Positions 17,771 through 27,200 of a stretch of 64,000 bases of DNA are shown in pieces. Each line of letters opens with the position of its first letter. Position 1 is the stretch's first letter. The translations under genes and the position numbers were made by a program. Origin of the DNA: Coprococcus sp. OM04-5BH (GTDB taxonomy: Bacteria; Bacillota; Clostridia; Lachnospirales; Lachnospiraceae); the NCBI RefSeq assembly GCF_003482105.1, contig NZ_QULM01000007.1:48327-112326 (forward strand), read 5' to 3'. A model generated the notes under the pieces. The model had not been told where the DNA came from. It made no database searches and was given only the letters and a program-made list of their open reading frames with translations.

Positions 17771-18883
17771 CTACAGGCCAAGGAACAGATTCTCAATCTT
17801 CTCGATAACCGTATCCTTAGCGTTTCCTCTCTTTCGCTCGTACTGGCTTCCTGATTCCATGATCTCCAATAACTGTATTCTTATGCTTGCGTCAAGACTT
17901 GGCAGATATTTCTTAAGCACATCTTTAAGCTCAACCACGTACTCCTTGGTCTGCATTTCTGCAAGCATTGGCTCATAATCAAATGTAACAGTACTCTTAA
18001 GATCTTCCTGCTTTCTTCCACATATTACACATTCCTCTGCACCGCCTTCATTCACATGTCCGCAGTTACATGTCCATACAAGTCCGTCTGACTTGTAATT
18101 TGCAACAGCGTCAAGACCCCTCTTATTCTTCAGGGCATTGAACTTAACAGGGCTTAGGTTTATATCAATAGGATCATCTCCGCATGCATATACACCTCTT
18201 GACGTTACGTACTTCTTTATATAAACCTTTGAGCTTGAAATAAGCTTTATGTACTTATCAGGAAGCTTACAATCTGCATAATCTGACTTTAAAAGCGACA
18301 GATTGATCTGACTGTCAAATACGAAATCAACACCTGTAAGTGTTGTTATATCTCCGTATATATTAACGAACTCTATATCTGCCTTGATCGCCTTGATATC
18401 CTCACGGCTGTAATTATTAAACCAGGCAGCAATCTTTGTTCCGTCCCCCTCTGATGCAAGTATTACCTTGACTGCTCTTGGAACTGCCTTGTTATAGTAG
18501 TTCATTACATACAGCTCATTTCTTACAAAATTAGCCTTCTGAAACTCAGATACATACTCCTTGTTCACCTTAACGAGTGTACCACTGGCAACAACTGCCG
18601 ATACATTACTTGAGTAGTCAACAACATTGATATTAAATCCAATAACTCCATTGTATGCTGTCTCACCGACCATCTCCTTAAATGCAACGATTGCATCATT
18701 CATAGCTGCGTCAAGCTTCGCCTGATAAACGCTGCTTCTGTCTGTTGCAATATCTGCGATTGATGAGCCAATTTCCTTAACAAAATTTGAGCTTAATATT
18801 ATCTGTGTAAACTTATACGGACCATACTCCATGATCTCATAACCCTCAAATCCTGTTCCGGATGTAATCTTAATTTCCTCCAT
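17771..18883 (-). CDS. YbjQ-like domain protein with RanBP2-like zinc ribbon
   Basis: First gene of the operon; function unknown. The N-terminal 110 residues resemble the YbjQ/DUF74 family (GYEIMEYGPYKFTQ, then a long helix, then YNGVIGFNINVVDYSS), proteins that form pentameric rings in solved structures. Around residue 255-285 is a zinc-binding module of the pattern W-x-C-x-C-G-x2-N-x6-C-x2-C-G (WTCNCGHVNEGGAEECVICG), like RanBP2 or double-zinc-ribbon fingers. The C-terminal 70 residues are helical. There is no membrane segment. ATG start with GGAGGA six bases upstream. Promoter at 18981-19009. An adaptor role for the rhomboid or the coiled-coil partners is a guess. Confidence 0.75.
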   Translation of the reverse strand: MEEIKITSGTGFEGYEIMEYGPYKFTQIILSSNFVKEIGSSIADIATDRSSVYQAKLDAAMNDAIVAFKEMVGETAYNGVIGFNINVVDYSSNVSAVVASGTLVKVNKEYVSEFQKANFVRNELYVMNYYNKAVPRAVKVILASEGDGTKIAAWFNNYSREDIKAIKADIEFVNIYGDITTLTGVDFVFDSQINLSLLKSDYADCKLPDKYIKLISSSKVYIKKYVTSRGVYACGDDPIDINLSPVKFNALKNKRGLDAVANYKSDGLVWTCNCGHVNEGGAEECVICGRKQEDLKSTVTFDYEPMLAEMQTKEYVVELKDVLKKYLPSLDASIRIQLLEIMESGSQYERKRGNAKDTVIEKIENLFLGL

Positions 18884-18980
18884 GTCTACTCCTCCAAAAA
18901 AACATGCAAAAATTTCCGCCAGTCCCTGCCTAGCAGATTATTTAATGGGATGTACGCATCCCAATGTAACCAATGTAAAA

Positions 18981-19009
18981 ATTGTATCACATGGAATTAA
19001 AATATACAA
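18981..19009 (-). promoter_or_regulatory. Promoter of the zinc-ribbon/rhomboid/TPR/coiled-coil operon
   Basis: Minus strand: TTGTAT (19009-19004), 17 nt, TACAAT (18986-18981). The roughly 90-nt leader contains a small TGGGATG/CATCCCA hairpin (946-952 / 957-963 in the 18 kb block). Confidence 0.65.
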
Positions 19010-19058
19010 ATAAAAATTGTTAAAAATATCAAAAAATCAAAGTGGTTTTTGTCTATTA

Positions 19059-19562
19059 TCACAAGTTTTCAGGATTGTTGTTTACATAAGTACAGAATTT
19101 GAACCTATGCCCCTTCTCCTCATATTCCTCTGACTCATCCACCATCTTCCATCTATCCATATCATCAAGCACAGGCAGATATGCATCTGCAATAAACTCT
19201 TCATCTATCTTTGTTATTACCGCTCCGTCACAATATTGCAAAAGCTGTTCATAAACAGACGCTCCTCCTATGACAAATACCTTATCGCTCTCCTGTCCGG
19301 CCAGAACTTCCTTAAGCTCTTCAATAGAATGTACAACCATTGCTCCCTCTATATCAAGCTCCTTATTTCTACTTAAAACTATATTCTTCCTTCCCGGAAG
19401 AGGTCTCGCCCCCGGAAATCCCTCTATAGTCTTTCTTCCAAGTATGACCGTGCCGCCTATTGTAAGAGTTTTAAAATTTTTGAGGTCAGAAGATATCCTT
19501 GTAAGAAGCTCTCCTTTATATCCTATACCCCAGTTTCTGTCTACTGCTGCTATCATCTTCAT
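19059..19562 (-). CDS. folA: Dihydrofolate reductase
   Basis: Reduces dihydrofolate to tetrahydrofolate with NADPH, regenerating the cofactor oxidised by ThyA. Type I DHFR features: MKMIAAVDRNWGIGYKGELL at the start, SSDLKNFK with the acidic catalytic residue, VILGRKTIEGFPGARPLPGRKNIVLSR, and VFVIGGASVYEQLL in the C-terminal half. Length (167 aa) is normal. ATG with GAGGGA eight bases upstream. It lies 32 nt after thyA, the classic thyA-folA pair. Confidence 0.95.
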   Translation of the reverse strand: MKMIAAVDRNWGIGYKGELLTRISSDLKNFKTLTIGGTVILGRKTIEGFPGARPLPGRKNIVLSRNKELDIEGAMVVHSIEELKEVLAGQESDKVFVIGGASVYEQLLQYCDGAVITKIDEEFIADAYLPVLDDMDRWKMVDESEEYEEKGHRFKFCTYVNNNPENL

Positions 19563-19594
19563 GGCAAATATCCCTCTCCATTTCTGTATCTTTA

Positions 19595-20425
19595 CTATAT
19601 TGCTATAGGTATGTTCTTAACCTGCGGGCCGGTAACATAGTCCTCTATAGTGAAATCATCCAGTGTGAAATCATAGAAGTTCTTAACATCCGGATTCATG
19701 CTGAATTTAGGTGCCGGATATGTCGGTCTGCTTATAAGCTCCTTAACAATAGGTATATGCCTGTCATATATATGTGCGTCCGCGATAACATGCACAAGCT
19801 CTCCTGCCTTGAAGCCTGACACCTGGGCTATCATATGGAGCAATGCCGCATACTGGACAACGTTCCAGTTATTTGCAGCCAGAACATCCTGTGAACGCTG
19901 GTTAAGGATTGCATTAAGCCTGTCTCCCGTAACATTAAAGGTCATGCTGTAGGCACATGGATAAAGGTTCATCTCAGACAGGTCAGCATGAACATAGATA
20001 TTGGTCATCATTCTTCTGCTGTATGGATTCGTCTTAAGATCATATAAAAGTCTGTCTACCTGATCCATCATTCCCTCTTTATACTTGTGCTTCACGCCAA
20101 GCTGGTATCCGTATGCCTTTCCTATGGAACCGTCCTTATCAGCCCAGCTATCCCATATATGGCTCTTAAGATCATTGACATTATTGGATTTCTTCTGCCA
20201 GATCCACAATATCTCATCTATGGCAGACTTTATATAAGTCTTTCTGAGCGTTATGGCTGGAAATTCCTTTGAAAGATCATACCTGTTCACCACGCCGAAT
20301 TTCTTTATGGTGTAGGCATATTCTCCATCCTCCCATTTTGGTCTGACTTTTTCCCCCTCGGTACTGTATCCGTTTTCTATTATATCCTTGCACATGTTGA
20401 TAAATAATTCATCAGCTCTGCTCAT
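19595..20425 (-). CDS. thyA: Thymidylate synthase (divergent ThyA type)
   Basis: Makes dTMP from dUMP using methylene-tetrahydrofolate. The catalytic cysteine lies in LYPCAYSMTFNV (about residue 166), followed by LNQRSQDVLAANNWNVVQYAALLHM and HVIADAHIYDRH, which hold the dUMP-binding Arg, Asn, His and Tyr. The sequence departs from textbook ThyA: alanine instead of histidine after the catalytic cysteine, and ANNWNV where most enzymes have FLGxPFN. I read it as the divergent clostridial ThyA branch, still with the key residues. Length (276 aa) is normal. It heads the thyA-folA operon and diverges from the XRE regulators. Confidence 0.92.
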   Translation of the reverse strand: MSRADELFINMCKDIIENGYSTEGEKVRPKWEDGEYAYTIKKFGVVNRYDLSKEFPAITLRKTYIKSAIDEILWIWQKKSNNVNDLKSHIWDSWADKDGSIGKAYGYQLGVKHKYKEGMMDQVDRLLYDLKTNPYSRRMMTNIYVHADLSEMNLYPCAYSMTFNVTGDRLNAILNQRSQDVLAANNWNVVQYAALLHMIAQVSGFKAGELVHVIADAHIYDRHIPIVKELISRPTYPAPKFSMNPDVKNFYDFTLDDFTIEDYVTGPQVKNIPIAI

Positions 20426-20527
20426 ACTGTTTCTCCTCCGTATACTTTATAAACACTTCCTCTATTCTACATTATTCCCGGCAAAAAAAGAAGAACAAAT
20501 ATTATTTGACATATTTCCTCTGCAAAT

Positions 20528-20567
20528 ATACCAATTATACCCATAAACCATACCAGTTATACCCATA
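20528..20567. promoter_or_regulatory. Paired 18-bp direct repeats, candidate operator
   Basis: ATACCA(A/G)TTATACCCATA occurs at 20528-20545 and 20550-20567, 17 of 18 bases identical, with a 22-bp period (two helical turns). A TATACT -10 box follows at 20593-20598 before the XRE gene, so the repeats lie just upstream of the -35 position. The other side faces thyA. Confidence 0.6.
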
Positions 20568-20684
20568 CAGACAAATTCCGCGTCTTTCGTTATATACTAC
20601 ATTCACACGAACCACATAAGCTTATTTGTTTCGCTATCTAAAAAGTCGGCGGATATCAGCCCCTAATATGCAAGGAGAAATAAA

Positions 20685-21227
20685 ATGTCCAAAAAAAACA
20701 CAAACAGTAACAACACAAATACATCACCTGCTGCCACAGCCGGGAACAAAGACATGTTCTGTAAGCTTCTCCGTCACTACAGGCAGAAGAAGAATTTAAG
20801 TCAACGTGAACTGGGTCTTATGCTGGGTTTATCAAGAAGCGGCTATGCCAATTATGAAAATGGAGCCTGTCTTCCCTGTATAGACCAGATAAATCTACTA
20901 TCCGAAATACTCGATTATGATTTTTTATTTGCATTTACCAGGGCAAACGCCAGCATTGCAAGTTATGAGAGAAAAAAAGAACCTGCGATGCTTGTATGCG
21001 ACAACGCAGGAAATTATCATTACGATTCACGATTCCCGGGAGAAGCCGAAGATCTCCAACCCACCGAGACCATAAAACCCGATCCGGATCAGGTTGAATT
21101 GCTTAGGCTATACAATGACATAACAGACTGGGACAAACGCCTCATAAAAGAATATATGAAATTGAAAAGGAGTACATACAATGAACAACACATGCACATT
21201 TATGAAAAACCTGAGGGTGCTGAATAA
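20685..21227 (+). CDS. XRE family regulator
   Basis: DNA-binding protein of 180 residues. After a polar Asn/Thr-rich start comes a helix-turn-helix of the Cro/CI type at about residues 27-80 (LLRHYRQKKNLSQRELGLML, LSRSGYANYENGACLP). The C-terminal 100 residues are unlike any domain I know and are rich in charged residues. There is a perfect AAGGAG before the ATG. Its 3' end overlaps the next XRE gene by 47 nt in another frame, so the two are translationally linked. It is divergent from thyA and preceded by direct repeats that could be its own operator. Confidence 0.8.
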   Translation: MSKKNTNSNNTNTSPAATAGNKDMFCKLLRHYRQKKNLSQRELGLMLGLSRSGYANYENGACLPCIDQINLLSEILDYDFLFAFTRANASIASYERKKEPAMLVCDNAGNYHYDSRFPGEAEDLQPTETIKPDPDQVELLRLYNDITDWDKRLIKEYMKLKRSTYNEQHMHIYEKPEGAE

Positions 21228-21564
21228 CCTCACCCAGGAGGAACTGTCACAGCGCATAGGCATAACAGCCTCTGCCTACTCGCACTTTGAAACCGGTATT
21301 CGCCAGCCGGATATTAACACTCTTGTTAAGCTCTGCTGTTTCTACAAGATAAATATCATGCATTTAATATATCTGGTCTGTATGGATATGTGCCCCACAG
21401 AGGATCAAGACCCCGGAATGTTCCAGATATTCACATACGGAAGCCTCTGTTCCTCAGATGAGAATACTCTTATCACAAAATTCCGACGGCTTGATCCTGA
21501 TGATAAGCAAAACGCCCTGCTTTTCATTACCGCTGCCGAGATCACTGAAAATGAGAATCATTAA
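21181..21564 (+). CDS. Second XRE family regulator, overlapping the first
   Basis: A 127-residue protein with a Cro/CI helix-turn-helix at about residues 8-62 (LRVLNNLTQEELSQRIGI, ASAYSHFETGIRQPDINTL) and a hydrophobic helix following (INIMHLIYLVCM). The ATG at 21181 has AAAGGAG eight bases upstream, inside the preceding gene, so the 47-nt overlap is real and not a mis-called start. The 3' end overlaps the convergent radical SAM gene by 23 nt. Targets are unknown; heterodimerisation with the first regulator is possible but not shown. Confidence 0.78.
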   Translation: MNNTCTFMKNLRVLNNLTQEELSQRIGITASAYSHFETGIRQPDINTLVKLCCFYKINIMHLIYLVCMDMCPTEDQDPGMFQIFTYGSLCSSDENTLITKFRRLDPDDKQNALLFITAAEITENENH

Positions 21565-22438
21565 GTACCCGCCTGTTGATCTCATTTAACACTTTCTTCT
21601 TGTCACCGCTCCACAGCGGAGCAACAAGGAGACTCTTAGGGCCATCCCCTGTGAGCCTGTGTACCACCATACCCGTCGGTATGACTTCTATGCAGGCTCT
21701 CAGGATATCTATATACTGATCCAGTGTCAGCACTTCAAAGTCTCCTTTCTCATACATTTCACACAAGGCAGTATTCTTAAGCACATGAAGGAGCTGGAAT
21801 TTTATACCTTGTACACCCGAATTTCCTATATACTCTGCAGTCGCAACCATATCCTCCTTTGTTTCGTAGGGAAGTCCTATTATCATATGGGTTATTATAT
21901 GGACGTCTATAGTCTTTAGCAGAGAAACCGCGGCGTCATATTCAGAAAGCTCATAGCACCTGTTTATAAGCCTTACGGTATCCTCATGTATAGTCTGAAG
22001 TCCCAGTTCCACCCATACAGGCTTTATACGGCATAACTCATCAAGAGCAGCCACAACTCTTTCATTAATGCAGTCAGGTCTTGTGGCTATGGACAGCCCA
22101 CATATACTGTCATTTTCTATAGCCTCCATAAACTTGGCACGGAGCACGTCAATATCTCCGTAGGTATTGGTAAACGACTGGAAGTATCCGATATAATGAT
22201 CTCCCTTAAACTTCCCATTTACCCTTTCCTTTGCCTTTTCTATCTGTTCAGTTATACTTAAATTTCTTTTCTGGGAAAAATCTCCGGAGCCTGATTCACT
22301 ACAGAAAATGCAGCCTGCATATCCTCTGGTTCCATCCCTGTTAGGACATGTGCAGCCTGCATTTAATGATATCTTGTATACCTTCTCCGAGAATACATCC
22401 CGCATATACTGGTTTGCTGTATATATCTTCATATTCAC
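21542..22438 (-). CDS. YhcC family radical SAM protein (TIGR01212 type)
   Basis: Radical SAM enzyme of the YhcC/TIGR01212 family, function not established. The cluster motif is in NAGCTCPNRDGT with GCIFCSESGSGDF (about residues 26-50), the arrangement seen in this family. Further motifs are YFQSFTNTYGD, SIATRPDCI and VELGLQTIHEDT, typical of Elp3-like radical SAM barrels. Length (298 aa) is normal. It lies 27 nt after the pyrophosphatase gene on the same strand and ends inside the last codons of the convergent XRE gene. Confidence 0.88.
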   Translation of the reverse strand: MNMKIYTANQYMRDVFSEKVYKISLNAGCTCPNRDGTRGYAGCIFCSESGSGDFSQKRNLSITEQIEKAKERVNGKFKGDHYIGYFQSFTNTYGDIDVLRAKFMEAIENDSICGLSIATRPDCINERVVAALDELCRIKPVWVELGLQTIHEDTVRLINRCYELSEYDAAVSLLKTIDVHIITHMIIGLPYETKEDMVATAEYIGNSGVQGIKFQLLHVLKNTALCEMYEKGDFEVLTLDQYIDILRACIEVIPTGMVVHRLTGDGPKSLLVAPLWSGDKKKVLNEINRRVLNDSHFQ

Positions 22439-22465
22439 CCGATATTTATCTGTTATTTATATGCA

Positions 22466-24112
22466 CTAAAGCTTCTCCATGGCACGTATCAGCTCAGGCA
22501 CAACCTGTTTCTTTCTGGATACCAGACCTTCCACATATGCGTAGTTATCATCAAAAGACTTGCCAAATGCCACCTGGCAAAGCTGCTTGGCGATACTGCC
22601 CTTACACAATACTCCTGAACCTTCATCCAGTATATCTGTCATAATGAACAGACATATATCGCAATCGGCAAATTCCGTATCCTTCATGTACTTCTTCATC
22701 TTGGCTGTTATACCGCTAAGTTCATCCTTGCTTATGGATGTTATCTGTCCTATACCTACAACTTTATCTCCAACATCAAACTTCTTATAATCCTGATGGA
22801 GTATCTCTTCAGTGGTCTTTCCCGTAAGATTACTTCCGGCTGTGAACATGGACATGGCAAGTTCCTTGAGATCTACCTCGGCTATACCTGCCAGTTCCTT
22901 GGCATATAGTTCATCCACCGGTGTACAGGTAGGTGACTTAAACATAAGCGTATCTGAAAGTATGGCGGCACACATAAGTCCTGCCGTAGCCCTGTCAGGG
23001 AAAATATTCTGCTCCTTGTACATCATATATATAATGGTAGCTGTACAGCCAAGAGGCAGATTTCTGAAATAAACCGGAGCCACAGTTTCAACGCTGCCTA
23101 TCCTGTGGTGGTCTATTATCTCAAGAATCTCAGCCTTGTCTATATTATCTACCGACTGGCTTCTCTCATTATGATCCACAAGTATAATCTGTTTTTTTCT
23201 GGAATTAATAAAGTTTCTTCGTGATACAAGACCCTTGTACATTCCGTACTTGTTCACCACAGGGAAATATCTGTATCTGGTCTTAGACATAACTCCCTTA
23301 AGGGTCTCTATGGTGTCCTCTTCTCTGAATGTGTATATATTGTCCTTTATCATAAAATGCTTTATAGGCATACTCTGACCTATAAGTCTCGCAACGGTGT
23401 AAGTGTCATACCCGCTTATGATCACAGTGCATCCTGCTGCCTTCGCCTCCTCAAGCACCTTATCTGACACACAGTCAACCAGACATACAATAAGCATGCC
23501 TGCACCATTTTCAATAGCTGTATGCTGAGGTTTCTCCCTGTCTCCAAGAATTATTATATCATGGGGCTTTATATATTGCTTCATAACGTCCACATGAGCA
23601 GCGCCTATCATGACCTTACCGGATGGAACCACTGCATTTTCATCTCCAACCAGCATCTCCCCATGTATGGTATCTATAACATCCTTACAGGTGGTTCCTG
23701 CCCTATAGAGTACATCAGAATCATTTGTAAGAAAATACGCCTCTGCTATATCACCTACGGTAACAAGCCCCTTAATCTTTCCATCATCTACTACAGGAAG
23801 TGTCGTGGCGTCATTTTCCTGCATAAGTTCAAACGCTTTCTTTAAGGTAATATCTCCCGACACTCCATCCACCAGTCTATAGGTTATGTCCTTAACCTGA
23901 GAATCAACGTCTGAAAGCAGTTCCGGTGTCTTAACTCCAAATCTCTTAAGTACATATTCTGTCTCTTTATTCAATTTTCCTGCCCGCTTAGGGAAATACT
24001 TATTCTCAGTCAAGTTCTTAAGGTTTGCATAGGCAATGGCAGAACATATGGAATCCGTATCAGGGTTCTTATGTCCTATTATAAATACCTCATCAGCCGG
24101 TGTATTATGCAT
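22466..24112 (-). CDS. Manganese-dependent inorganic pyrophosphatase with CBS and DRTGG domains
   Basis: Family II pyrophosphatase that splits pyrophosphate to phosphate, of the regulated CBS-PPase type. Order of parts: DHH start FIIGHKNPDTDSICSAIAY (about 9-28); CBS 1 (about 70-120, ATTLPVVDDGKIKGLVTVGD); DRTGG domain (about 125-245); CBS 2 (about 250-305, YRYFPVVNKYGMYKGLVSRR); the rest of DHH with LVDHNE and IIDHHR; and DHHA2 (about 420-548) ending in SRKKQVVP. In characterised homologues the CBS pair binds AMP/ADP or diadenosine polyphosphates. Length (548 aa) matches. No strong ribosome binding site precedes the ATG. Confidence 0.9.
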   Translation of the reverse strand: MHNTPADEVFIIGHKNPDTDSICSAIAYANLKNLTENKYFPKRAGKLNKETEYVLKRFGVKTPELLSDVDSQVKDITYRLVDGVSGDITLKKAFELMQENDATTLPVVDDGKIKGLVTVGDIAEAYFLTNDSDVLYRAGTTCKDVIDTIHGEMLVGDENAVVPSGKVMIGAAHVDVMKQYIKPHDIIILGDREKPQHTAIENGAGMLIVCLVDCVSDKVLEEAKAAGCTVIISGYDTYTVARLIGQSMPIKHFMIKDNIYTFREEDTIETLKGVMSKTRYRYFPVVNKYGMYKGLVSRRNFINSRKKQIILVDHNERSQSVDNIDKAEILEIIDHHRIGSVETVAPVYFRNLPLGCTATIIYMMYKEQNIFPDRATAGLMCAAILSDTLMFKSPTCTPVDELYAKELAGIAEVDLKELAMSMFTAGSNLTGKTTEEILHQDYKKFDVGDKVVGIGQITSISKDELSGITAKMKKYMKDTEFADCDICLFIMTDILDEGSGVLCKGSIAKQLCQVAFGKSFDDNYAYVEGLVSRKKQVVPELIRAMEKL

Positions 24113-24127
24113 ATACTATACCAAATA

Positions 24128-24151
24128 CAGGCGTGATATATATCACGCCTG
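24128..24151. terminator. Perfect 24-bp palindrome after carB
   Basis: CAGGCGTGATAT runs directly into its reverse complement. It lies 70 nt past the carB stop and just before the pyrophosphatase start. The downstream U-run on the minus strand is poor (TATTTGG), so terminator function is uncertain. A second inverted repeat, TCTTCTTAT/ATAAGAAGA (24183-24191 / 24205-24213), lies nearer the carB stop. Confidence 0.45.
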
Positions 24152-24221
24152 CTATCCTTCTTTTTAAATTTTAAGCGTAACATCTTCTTATATTGTGTTT
24201 CTTAATAAGAAGATTATACTA

Positions 24222-27200
24222 CTATATTTCACTGATATCTACAAGTGAAAGTTTTCTGTCAGCAGATGTCTCAAGACTTGTTAAGAGTGCGTCTGCTGTG
24301 TCAAGGCTTGTAAGACATGTAACTCCTGTCTCTACTGCATGACGTCTTATTATAAATCCATCCTTGCTCTTCTCAATACCCTGTGAAGGAGTATCTATGA
24401 TCAGATCTATCTCATGGCTCAAGATAAGATCAAGAAGGTTAGGTGATGGCTCCTCTACCTTGTTTATAAGCTTGGCAGGCACACCATTTTCATTGAGTAC
24501 TCTGCAGGTGCTTCTTGTGGAATATATCTCGTAACCGATATTTACAAATCTTCTTCCGATATCTATTGCATCCATCTTATCGGAATCCTTTACTGTAAGT
24601 ATCATCTTCTTGGTCTTAGGAAGATTTACACCGGCTCCAAGGAATGCCTTATACAGTGCTTCATTGTAATCCTTTGAAATACCAAGACATTCGCCTGTTG
24701 ACTTCATCTCAGGTCCAAGGCTTATCTCAGCGCCTCTGATCTTCTCAAATGAGAATACAGGCTTCTTGATGGCAAAATACTCTGATTCAGGCTGGAGTCC
24801 CGGCTCATACTCCATATCCTTTATCTTCTCACCAAGGATAACCCTTGTGGCAAGATCTACGATAGGTATTCCTGTAACCTTGCTTATATATGGAACTGTA
24901 CGGCTTGAACGTGGATTTACCTCTATTACATATACTTCATCATTAAGAGCAATAAACTGTATGTTTATAAGTCCTATAACGTGAAGGCTGTTGGCAAGCT
25001 TCTTGGTGTAATCAACTATTATCCTCTTTACCTTTGGTGAAAGGGTCTGGGCAGGATATACGGATATACTGTCACCTGAATGTATTCCGGCTCTCTCTAC
25101 ATGCTCCATGATACCAGGGATAAGAATATCCTCTCCATCACATACAGCGTCAACCTCAACTTCCTTACCCATAAGGTACTTATCCACAAGAATAGGATGC
25201 TCCTGGGTATATCTGTTGATGATATCCATGAACTCTATTATATCCTTATCTGATATGGCAATCTGCATACCCTGACCACCAAGAACATATGAAGGTCTTA
25301 CAAGAACAGGATATCCAAGGCTGTTAGCTGCTTCAAGAGCCTCATCCCTTGTAAATACTGTATGTCCGGCAGGTCTTGGGATACAGCACTTCTCAAGGAT
25401 CTCATCAAAGAGCTCTCTATCCTCTGCTGCGTCAACATTCTCTGCGCTTGTTCCAAGGATCTTAACTCCCATCTCCATGAGTGCTTCAGTAAGCTTGATG
25501 GCTGTCTGTCCTCCAAACTGCACTACCGCACCGTCCGGCTTCTCAAGATTTACAATTGCTTCAACATCCTCTGCTGTAAGAGGCTCGAAGTAAAGCTTAT
25601 CTGCTATATCAAAGTCTGTACTTACAGTCTCAGGGTTATTATTTACAATAATTGTCTCGTAACCCTTTCTTGCAAATGCCCATGTGCTGTGTACTGAACA
25701 GTAATCGAACTCGATACCCTGACCTATTCTGATAGGACCTGAACCAAGTATCATTACCTTCTTTTTGCTGTTGTCCTCCACAACCTCATTCTCACCATCA
25801 AAGCATGAATAATAGTAAGGTGTGGCTGCGTCAAACTCTGCGGCACAGGTATCAACCATCTTGAATGAAGCTGTGATACCATAGTCATATCTCATCTTTC
25901 TGATCTCTTTTTCTGTCTTTCCTACAAGACGGGCAATAACCTTATCAGGAAACTCAACTCTCTTGATCTCCTTCATGAGCTCATAGGAGATATCTCCCTT
26001 AGACTGTATGATCTGTCTTTCCTTTCTTACAAGGTTATGGATCTTATCGATGAACCACCTGTCTATCTTGGTGATATTGTATATCTCATCATATGAAATG
26101 CCTCTTCTTATGGCCTCGGCAATAACATATATTCTTCTGTCATCTACTCTGTGGAGAAGCTCAACAACCTCTTCATCAGTCATATCCTTATATCTGCTCG
26201 ACCAGAGACTGTCTACATGCTGCTCAAGTGAACGGAGAGCCTTCATAAGGGCACCCTCGAAGTTTGTACAGATACTCATAACCTCACCGGTAGCCTTCAT
26301 CTGTGTGGTAAGATCATGGTCTGCCTTTATGAACTTATCAAACGGAAGTCTAGGTATCTTGACAACAACATAATCAAGAGCAGGCTCAAAGCTGGCATAT
26401 GTCTTCTTGGTAATGGCATTTGGTATCTCATCCAGATTGTAGCCAAGAGCGATCTTGGCTGAAACCTTTGCTATAGGATAACCTGTAGCCTTTGACGCCA
26501 GTGCTGATGAACGGCTTACTCGAGGATTTACCTCTATAACGCAGTATTCAAATGATGTTGGGTGAAGTGCGAACTGTACGTTACATCCACCTGTTATCTT
26601 GAGTTCTGATATGATATTAAGTGCTGCACTACGGAGCATCTGGTATTCCTTGTCTGCAAGAGTCTGAGATGGAGCAACTACTATTGAGTCACCCGTATGG
26701 ACTCCCACAGGATCAAGATTTTCCATGTTACATACGGTGATACATGTGCCGTTAGCGTCACGCATTACCTCGTACTCTATCTCTTTCCAGCCTGCGATAC
26801 ATCTCTCTACAAGAACCTGTCCGACTCGTGAAAGTCTGAGGCCGTTCATAAGTATCTCTACAAATTCTTCCTCGTTGTTGGCGATACCGCCGCCACTTCC
26901 TCCAAGGGTGTACGCAGGACGGAGAACAACCGGATACCCGATCTTCTTTACAAATTCAAGACCATCATGAACTGTTGTTACAACCTCTGATGGGGCAACA
27001 GGCTCATGGATCTTCTCCATGGTCTTCTTGAACTCAAGTCTGTCCTCTGCCTTCTTAATAGTCTGGGCTGATGTACCTATAAGTCTTACATCCTGCTCCC
27101 TTAAGAAGCCGCTCTCCTCAAGCTCCATTGCAATATTAAGCGCTGCCTGCCCTCCAAGGGTAGGAAGAAGACTGTCAGGCTTCTCTTTCTCTATAACCGC

